Origin: Pseudomonas saudiphocaensis
Lineage (GTDB): Bacteria; Pseudomonadota; Gammaproteobacteria; Pseudomonadales; Pseudomonadaceae
DNA: 64,000 nt
Direction of reading: 5' to 3'
NCBI RefSeq assembly: GCF_000756775.1
Contig: NZ_CCSF01000001.1
Span: forward strand, 310,001 to 374,000
In this document: piece after piece, positions 58,703-64,000 of the stretch
Layout: each line of letters begins with the position of its first letter
Position numbering within the stretch: the first letter of the stretch is position 1
The notes under the pieces: generated by a model
Told to the model about the DNA's origin: nothing
The model's input: only the letters and a program-made list of their open reading frames with translations
Database searches by the model: none
Position numbers and translations under genes: made by a program

Positions 58703-59296
58703 ATGTCCCGTCCGCAATGCCCCATATGCCAGCGCCCGCTGAGCCATTGTCTGTGTTCCCTGATTCCCGATCTTGCCAGTCGAACGCAGGTATTGCTGTT
58801 GCAGCATCCCAGCGAAGCAGGGCATGCGTTGAATACCGCGCGGCTGGTTGCGCTTGGTTTGAAAACAGCCGAGTTGCGTGTGGGCGAGTTGTTCGATGAT
58901 CTGCCCGAAGACGGCCTGGAGAATTACCTGCTGTTTCCTGGTGAAGGAGCAGTACCGCTGTCGACTCTGGCTTCCGGCATCGCACCGATACGCCTGATCG
59001 TGCCTGATGGCACCTGGCGCAAGGCACGTAAGCTGTTGCACCTCAATCCTGTCATTGCCGATCTGCCGCGAGTGGCGCTGCCCGAGGGGCTGACCTCTCG
59101 TTACCGAGTTCGCAAGGCAGCGCAGCCAGGCGCACTGTCGACACTCGAAGCGGTGGTGGCGGCGCTCAATACACTGGAGGGCGCGGGGAAGTTCGACCCG
59201 TTGCTGCGTCCCTTCGAGGCCATGATCGACGCACAGATCGAGGCCATGGGCGCTGATGTCTATCAGCGCAATCATGCGGAGCGGGCAGGCAACTAG
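58703..59296 (+). CDS. tapT: DTW-domain tRNA-uridine aminocarboxypropyltransferase
   Basis: A 197-residue protein of the DTW/TapT family, which transfers a 3-amino-3-carboxypropyl group from SAM to U47 of tRNAs (acp3U). A Cys cluster (CPICQRPLSHCLC) at the N-terminus probably binds zinc. The name-giving motif appears as VPDGTWRKARKLLHLNP (about 104), and LQHPSEAGHALNTARL is another family landmark. ATG 58703 starts the family's MSRPQCP reading. The symbol is by analogy with E. coli TapT. Confidence 0.85.
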   Translation: MSRPQCPICQRPLSHCLCSLIPDLASRTQVLLLQHPSEAGHALNTARLVALGLKTAELRVGELFDDLPEDGLENYLLFPGEGAVPLSTLASGIAPIRLIVPDGTWRKARKLLHLNPVIADLPRVALPEGLTSRYRVRKAAQPGALSTLEAVVAALNTLEGAGKFDPLLRPFEAMIDAQIEAMGADVYQRNHAERAGN

Positions 59297-59317
59297 CTGT
59301 CGGCTGGCGTCGAGCAG

Positions 59318-59719
59318 CTAACGACTCGGGCGGGTCTTCAGATGCAGGATGTAGAGCGTCACCAGCGTTGCGCTGGTCAGCATGCCGATACGTGCCCAGA
59401 GCAGTGGTACCAGCCAACAGGAGATACCGATGCTCAGCCACATGGTCCCGATGGCGTAGACCTTGCCCTTGAGCGGAATGCCGTTGCCCTCCAGATAGTC
59501 CCGAAACCAGGGACCCAGGCGGGGGTGCATCACCAGCCAGTCGTAGAAACGCCGTGAGCTGCGGACAAAGCAGGCGGCGGCGAGCAGCAGAAAAGGTGTG
59601 GTCGGCAGTACCGGCACGAAGATGCCGATGAAGCCCAGCGCGACACTGAGCCATCCCACCGCCAGCAGCAGATAACGTACAAGCGGGTTGCGATAGGCCG
59701 GTATGTCGCGGTGGGCCAA
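59318..59719 (-). CDS. YbaN/DUF454 inner-membrane protein
   Basis: A 133-residue membrane protein of the DUF454 (YbaN) family with the conserved GFIGIFVPVLPTTPFLLLAAACFVRSS motif and the soluble-side helix FYDWLVMHPRLGPWFRDY. Two further hydrophobic segments lie near the C-terminus. The start codon appears to be TTG (59717-59719), preceded by AGGTAGCCTC; no in-frame ATG precedes the conserved part. It lies 12 bases behind the YecA-type gene, probably in one operon. The function is unknown. Confidence 0.85.
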   Translation of the reverse strand: MAHRDIPAYRNPLVRYLLLAVGWLSVALGFIGIFVPVLPTTPFLLLAAACFVRSSRRFYDWLVMHPRLGPWFRDYLEGNGIPLKGKVYAIGTMWLSIGISCWLVPLLWARIGMLTSATLVTLYILHLKTRPSR

Positions 59720-59731
59720 GAGGCTACCTGA

Positions 59732-60319
59732 TCAGTGGCGACGAGGCTTGAGCAGGGCCGGCTTTTCCTCCGGAGCGTGGCAGAGCAGATACAGCGCCGT
59801 CAGGATTTCCGGAATCTGCGACACCATCTCGTCGGCCAGCGCCGGGTCGGCGGCGATATCGCTGAACTCGGGCTGCTCGTCGAAGAGTCCCGAGCCGACC
59901 ATGATGGGCAGCAGCAGCTCGCTGACTTCCTCTTCGGAGTCTTCGAACCAGACCGCTTCACGCATGAATACGCCTTCCATGAAGCCGATGCACCAGCCGC
60001 GCAGGTCGGAGTCGTCCGGCTCATCGCCCAGGTCCAGCTCGCAGGGCAGCTCCATGTCTTCGTCGCTGGCCAGCTGACGGGCGATATGCGCCTTGAGCTG
60101 AATCAGCGTCGCTTCAATGGCTTCGCGCTCGGTGTCGTCCGCGTAATGCGGCGGCTCGGCGAATAGTGCGTCGATCCACTCACGATCAGGCACCTGCTCG
60201 GAACAGATGCTCAGGGCGGTCATGTAACCGTGAGCGGCGATGTAATCCAGTGCCTCATCGTGCAGATCGTCTGCATCCAGAAACACTTGCAGGCGGGCGA
60301 GTTGCTCGGCGAAGGACAT
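59732..60319 (-). CDS. YecA/UPF0149-family protein
   Basis: A 195-residue acidic, helical protein of the UPF0149 (YgfB/YecA) group. Its pattern is LDADDLHDEALDYIAAHGYMTALSICSEQVPDREWIDALF, then LRGWCIGFMEGVFM, PIMVGSGLFDEQ and a C-terminal basic tail KPRRH. It carries no SEC-C zinc motif, unlike E. coli YecA. AAGGTAGCAGCCC precedes the ATG. It is transcribed away from recQ, and its role is unknown. Confidence 0.85.
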   Translation of the reverse strand: MSFAEQLARLQVFLDADDLHDEALDYIAAHGYMTALSICSEQVPDREWIDALFAEPPHYADDTEREAIEATLIQLKAHIARQLASDEDMELPCELDLGDEPDDSDLRGWCIGFMEGVFMREAVWFEDSEEEVSELLLPIMVGSGLFDEQPEFSDIAADPALADEMVSQIPEILTALYLLCHAPEEKPALLKPRRH

Positions 60320-60487
60320 GGGCTGCTACCTTGAGTGAAGAGTAGCGGTGATTCTAGACGAGCCGTGGGTTGCAAGCTACCGCAGGGGATAACTGCACAC
60401 CGCATGCTGCCGCGACCGAACGGCCGGGTTGCGCCTGAACTTGCCGGTTGCCTCGCGTATACTGCGCGCCTTGTTTCGGAGACCGGC

Positions 60488-62611
60488 ATGCTCGACCAGG
60501 CACAGCGCATACTCAAAGACGTTTTCGGTTATGACGCCTTTCGCGGCAACCAGAGCGCGATCATCGAGCAGGTGGCCAGTGGCGGTGACGCCCTGGTGCT
60601 GATGCCCACAGGCGGTGGCAAATCGCTTTGCTTCCAAGTTCCGGGCCTGCTGCGTGAAGGCCTGACGGTGGTTGTTTCGCCATTGATCGCGCTGATGGAT
60701 GATCAGGTCGCGACCCTTGACGAGCTGGGCATTGCCGCGGTGGCGTTGAACTCGACGCTGAGCCCCGAAGAGCAGCGCGATATTGCCGACCGCCTGCGCC
60801 GTAATGAAATCAAGATGCTCTACCTGGCGCCTGAGCGCCTGGTCCAGCCGCGTATGCTGGCTTTCTTGCAGCGCCTGGAGATCGGCCTTTTCGCCATTGA
60901 TGAAGCGCATTGCGTATCGCAGTGGGGGCATGATTTCCGCCCCGAATACCTGCAGTTGGGGCAGTTGGCGGAATTCTTCCCGACCGTACCGCGCATCGCT
61001 CTGACCGCCACAGCAGACAAGCGCACCCGTGAGGAAATCGTCCAGCGGCTCAAGCTGGAAAATGCCGAGCGCTTCCTCTCAAGCTTCGACCGGCCAAATA
61101 TTTTCTACCGCATCGTGCCGAAAGATCAGCCGCGCAAGCAGTTGTTGGGCTTTCTAGCCGAACGCCGCGGCGATGCCGGGATCGTCTATTGCCTGTCGCG
61201 CAAGAAAGTCGAGGAGATGGCGGCCTTTCTCAGCGAGCAGGGCTTTCCGGCATTGCCGTACCACGCCGGCCTACCCAATGACCTGCGTGCCTTCAACCAG
61301 AAGCGCTTCCTCAATGAGGAAGGCCTGATCATGGTGGCTACCATCGCCTTTGGCATGGGTATCGACAAACCCAACGTGCGCTTCGTGGCACACCTGGATC
61401 TGCCCAAATCCCTGGAAGCCTATTACCAGGAAACCGGGCGTGCCGGGCGCGACGGCCTGCCAGCAGATGCCTGGATGGCCTACGGCCTGCAGGACGTGAT
61501 CTTCCTCAAGCAGATGCTCAACAACTCCGAAGGTGACGAACGCCACAAGCGCGTCGAACAGCACAAACTCGACGCCATGCTGGCGCTGTGCGAGGAAACT
61601 CGCTGTCGGCGCCAGGCGCTGCTGGCTTATTTCGACGAGGTGCTGGCCGAGCCGTGCGGGCACTGCGACAACTGCGTCGATGAAGTGCAAACCTGGGACG
61701 CTACCGAACCGGCACGCCAGGCCCTGTCGGCGATTTACCGCAGCGGCCAGCGTTATGGCGTCGGTCATCTGGTGGATGTGCTGTTGGGACGCGACAACGA
61801 GAAGGTGCGCAGCCTTGGCCACCAGCATCTTTCGGTGTTCGGCGTTGGCAAGGGGCTCGCGGAAGGAGAGTGGCGCTCGCTGTTTCGCCAACTGGTGGCG
61901 CGTGGTTTGGCCGATGTCGACCTGGACGGCTTCGGTGGGCTGCGCCTAAGCGACAGCTGCCGGCCCTTGCTGCGCGGCGAGGTGACACTGGAGCTGCGGC
62001 GTGAAATAGCCAGCAAGACGGCAAAGCCGGCAGGCAGCGCTGCCAGCCAGCTGGTGCGCAGCGAGGAACGCGAAACCTGGGAAGCGCTGCGCACTTTGCG
62101 CCGCAAGCTGGCCGAAGAGCACGGTGTGCCACCGTACGTGATCTTTCCCGACGCGACCCTGTTGGAAATGCTCCGCAGCCAGCCGGCCACGCTCGGCGAC
62201 ATGGCGCGAATCAGCGGTGTCGGTGCGCGCAAGCTGGAGCGCTACGGGCAGGCCTTCCTCGATGTGCTGCAGGGCAGCGCCGCGGCCGCCAGGTCGCCAG
62301 CCGATCTGCGCCATGAGCTGATTACCCTGGCGCGGGCCGGCATGACCCCCTCTCAGATTGCCCGTCAACTCGATTGCAGCGAGAAGAACGTCTACACCAT
62401 GCTTGCCGAAGCCATCGGCCAACAGCTACTGAGCCTGGAGCAGGCCCTGGACCTGCCTGAGGATCTGCTAGGCGAAATTCAGGACGCCTTTCTCGACGCC
62501 GAAGGAGAACTCCCCAGCGTCGCCTCGGTGGCGCAGTTGTTTGCCGGTCGCGTGCCTGAAGCGGTGCTGTTCTGCGTCAGGGCCTCGCTTGAGGCAGAGT
62601 TCGATCTCTGA
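60488..62611 (+). CDS. recQ: ATP-dependent DNA helicase RecQ
   Basis: A 707-residue 3'-5' helicase for recombination and replication-fork repair. Motifs are [13 protein letters not shown] (Walker A), [16 protein letters not shown] (DEAH), [14 protein letters not shown], and [13 protein letters not shown] with [12 protein letters not shown]. The RQC zinc site is [17 protein letters not shown]...CGHCDNC, and an HRDC domain follows (about 515-590). The extra C-terminal part (about 600-707) contains a helix-turn-helix-like [23 protein letters not shown] and makes it about 100 residues longer than E. coli RecQ, as I recall for other pseudomonads. ATG 60488 follows CGGAGACCGGC. Confidence 0.96.
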   Translation: MLDQAQRILKDVFGYDAFRGNQSAIIEQVASGGDALVLMPTGGGKSLCFQVPGLLREGLTVVVSPLIALMDDQVATLDELGIAAVALNSTLSPEEQRDIADRLRRNEIKMLYLAPERLVQPRMLAFLQRLEIGLFAIDEAHCVSQWGHDFRPEYLQLGQLAEFFPTVPRIALTATADKRTREEIVQRLKLENAERFLSSFDRPNIFYRIVPKDQPRKQLLGFLAERRGDAGIVYCLSRKKVEEMAAFLSEQGFPALPYHAGLPNDLRAFNQKRFLNEEGLIMVATIAFGMGIDKPNVRFVAHLDLPKSLEAYYQETGRAGRDGLPADAWMAYGLQDVIFLKQMLNNSEGDERHKRVEQHKLDAMLALCEETRCRRQALLAYFDEVLAEPCGHCDNCVDEVQTWDATEPARQALSAIYRSGQRYGVGHLVDVLLGRDNEKVRSLGHQHLSVFGVGKGLAEGEWRSLFRQLVARGLADVDLDGFGGLRLSDSCRPLLRGEVTLELRREIASKTAKPAGSAASQLVRSEERETWEALRTLRRKLAEEHGVPPYVIFPDATLLEMLRSQPATLGDMARISGVGARKLERYGQAFLDVLQGSAAAARSPADLRHELITLARAGMTPSQIARQLDCSEKNVYTMLAEAIGQQLLSLEQALDLPEDLLGEIQDAFLDAEGELPSVASVAQLFAGRVPEAVLFCVRASLEAEFDL

Positions 62612-62690
62612 CCAAAGCGCCAGGCTGACAGTCTGCAAAGCGTGGGTCCGTCCTACCTTAGGGCTATTGCCAGCATTTGGCCCTTCGTGG

Positions 62691-62711
62691 TTAGCTAACT
62701 AATAATTAGTT
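62691..62711. promoter_or_regulatory. MarR/SlyA-type operator upstream of the MarR gene
   Basis: TTAGCTAACTAA (62691-62702) matches the SlyA consensus TTAGCAAGCTAA at 10 of 12 positions. It overlaps a perfect 15-bp palindrome AACTAAT-A-ATTAGTT (62697-62711). The block lies 20-40 bases before the MarR ATG, the normal place for an autoregulatory operator. Confidence 0.75.
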
Positions 62712-62730
62712 TTGCAGGGCAGTTCGCGGC

Positions 62731-63162
62731 ATGTACCTCGATCAACATCGATTCGCCATGCAGTTGGCGCAACTTTCGCGCGGCTGGCGTGCCGAGCTGG
62801 ACCGCCGCTTGGCCGACCTTGGTCTTTCCCAGGCGCGCTGGCTGGTGCTTCTGCATCTGGCCCGTTTCGACCATGAGCCCACTCAGCGCGAGTTGGCGCA
62901 AAGCGTGGCAGTGGAAGGCCCGACGCTGGCGCGGCTGCTGGACAGCCTCGAAGCCCAGGGGTTGGTGCAACGCAAGGCGGCGCCCGAAGACCGCCGGGCC
63001 AAGCTGATCACGCTGCAACCCTCGGCGCGGCCGATGATCGAAAAGATCGAGGCGATTTCCACCCAGGTGCGGCAGGAGCTGTTCAACGGTATCCCCGAAG
63101 AAGACCTGCGCAAGTGCCAGCAGGTGCATGCCCGTATCCTCTCCAATCTGGTCAAGCGCTAG
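62731..63162 (+). CDS. MarR/SlyA-family transcriptional regulator
   Basis: A 143-residue winged-helix regulator. The DNA-binding domain includes LSQARWLVLLHLARFDHEPTQRELAQSVAVEGPTLARLLDSLEAQGLVQRKAAPEDRRAKL, where the DRRAK wing is highly characteristic. Flanking helices form the dimer interface. It is closest to SlyA-type members. An operator-like palindrome just upstream suggests autoregulation. Its recQ-MarR-PlpD setting resembles what I recall for PA3341 in P. aeruginosa. The ligand is unknown. Confidence 0.92.
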   Translation: MYLDQHRFAMQLAQLSRGWRAELDRRLADLGLSQARWLVLLHLARFDHEPTQRELAQSVAVEGPTLARLLDSLEAQGLVQRKAAPEDRRAKLITLQPSARPMIEKIEAISTQVRQELFNGIPEEDLRKCQQVHARILSNLVKR

Positions 63163-63194
63163 CAGGCCGTTGAAAGACGCCTGCTAGCGCGGCG

Positions 63195-64000
63195 TCAAAA
63201 GCTGCGCCCCAGATTCATGTACAGCGCACGTTCGGCTTCGTCGTTCAGCCCGTAGCTGAAGTTCAGCGGGCCGAGCGGCGTTTCGTAGCCGATGAATACG
63301 CTGCCGGCGTTGATATAGCCACTGTCGAATTCGTTGTCGTTGTTCCAGGCGCGCCCTCGCTCCAGGGAGGCGCCCAGATACAGCGGGAAATCCAGTGGCA
63401 GGAAGGAGCGCGGGGTCATTCGCCGGAAGTAGATCAGTCGCGCCAGGCTGATGTTCTGCCCCGGTAGGGCGTTTTGACGAAAGCCGGACAGCTGCCGTGC
63501 ACCGCCGAGCATAAAGCTGGAGGTGACGACTTCCGCATCATCCAGCGTACGTCCATAGCGTCCGCCGAAGACCAGGGTATTGGGGCCGTGGCTCAGGGCC
63601 TTGTCCAGCTTGAATTCCCACTGCCGGTAGCGCTCGTCGGAGCCCAGGCCTTCGTCGTACTGGCGCAGCGTCAGACCGATGTCCTCGCCTTCGCGGGGGA
63701 AGTCGACGTTGTCCACCGTGTCGAACGAGTACTTCAACTGGTAATAACCTTCTTCGAAGTTGAAGTCGGGCAACTCCGGATCACCGATGCGCACATCCGC
63801 TTCGCCCCAGGCCTGGCCAATACCGAAGCGGATTTCGCCATTGTTGGCAATCTGCCGGCCTACATGCAGGCCATAGCCATAGCGTTGCAGGCGGTATTCG
63901 GCGATGGGGTCGTTATCCATTACCGATTCGATATTCTGGTTTTCGGCGTGCAGGTTTGGCGCCACGAACCAGCGCGAGCCGGCATCCAGCGGCTGATAGA
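63195..64000 (-). CDS. plpD: PlpD-like patatin/outer-membrane protein, C-terminal part (runs off the window)
   Basis: The C-terminal 268 codons of a minus-strand gene that continues past position 64000. The reading stays open to the window edge (…YQPLDAGSRWFVAPNL). The visible part is a 16-strand Omp85-type (surface antigen) barrel: VAPNL, YRLQRYGYGLHVGRQI, QWEFKLDKALSHG, LGGARQLSGFRQNALPGQN, PLYLGASLERGRAWNN and GSVFIGYETPLGPLNFSYG, ending LYMNLGRSF with the terminal Phe of outer-membrane proteins. The family and its MarR neighbour suggest a type Vd patatin autotransporter. The lipase domain lies outside the window, so BamA/TamA-like alternatives cannot be excluded. Confidence 0.75.
   Translation of the reverse strand, partial: YQPLDAGSRWFVAPNLHAENQNIESVMDNDPIAEYRLQRYGYGLHVGRQIANNGEIRFGIGQAWGEADVRIGDPELPDFNFEEGYYQLKYSFDTVDNVDFPREGEDIGLTLRQYDEGLGSDERYRQWEFKLDKALSHGPNTLVFGGRYGRTLDDAEVVTSSFMLGGARQLSGFRQNALPGQNISLARLIYFRRMTPRSFLPLDFPLYLGASLERGRAWNNDNEFDSGYINAGSVFIGYETPLGPLNFSYGLNDEAERALYMNLGRSF

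Overview
The window looks like a chromosome segment from a Pseudomonas-type gammaproteobacterium (Pseudomonas sensu lato, apparently not P. aeruginosa itself). It is GC-rich, and most proteins look like Pseudomonas orthologues. The block fadB-fadA-DUF1653-topA-(small proteins)-sulA-lexA-psrA-nagZ-MTI phosphorylase keeps the gene order I recall for the P. aeruginosa PA3014-PA3004 region. No plasmid, prophage or CRISPR signal was seen. Identifications rest on reading motifs and recalled families; no database search was run.

Layout. 0-3 kb: an ExaC/AldB-type aldehyde dehydrogenase with a divergent AraC regulator, then tRNA-Ser(GGA). 3.4-8.4 kb: a crotonase-fold protein, an acetyl/succinylornithine aminotransferase with a small acidic partner, a DUF2892 membrane protein and oligopeptidase B. 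8.5-12 kb: the fatty-acid beta-oxidation operon fadBA. 12-19.3 kb: topA and small conserved genes, the lexA-sulA SOS unit, and psrA, the fatty-acid-responsive repressor expected to control fadBA. 19.3-25.5 kb: a signal-less YkuD protein, nagZ and methylthioinosine phosphorylase, then a lipoprotein, a His-rich SEC-C protein, a DUF2489 protein and a QuiP-type acylase. 25.5-29.6 kb: a hairpin MITE-like element, trmO, a DUF4242 protein, rimO, ppnP and a Cys-cluster protein. 29.6-40.5 kb: a Wzy-type exopolysaccharide locus, all on the minus strand. In transcription order it holds a PslA/WbaP-like priming transferase, the Wzb phosphatase, the Wzc kinase, a GH5 glycanase, a Wzy-like polymerase, a GT2, a GT26, a GDP-deoxyhexose reductase-like enzyme and Wza. 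No Wzx flippase is visible. 40.8-64 kb: yegS, cheV, a MOSC protein, slt, uup, a universal stress protein, a YafJ-type amidotransferase, a MoxR/VWA pair with a GFA gene between them, a DUF748 protein, cysK, aceK, a 41-residue protein, a DTW protein (TapT-like), YbaN, a YecA-type protein, recQ, a MarR regulator with its operator, and the C-terminal end of a PlpD-like patatin/outer-membrane protein.

How it fits together. The strongest regulatory signal is a pair of overlapping 14-bp PsrA-type boxes upstream of psrA (18503-18529). The same architecture, with the same 13-bp offset, recurs upstream of fadB (8553-8579), linking two loci 10 kb apart. lexA carries two consensus SOS boxes and is followed closely by sulA, so both should be induced together by DNA damage. 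The signal-less YkuD protein next to the cytoplasmic recycling enzyme NagZ suggests a cytoplasmic LD-carboxypeptidase. The polysaccharide locus has its first gene divergent from yegS and shows a lower-GC core (about 32.7-35.1 kb) that may have been acquired.
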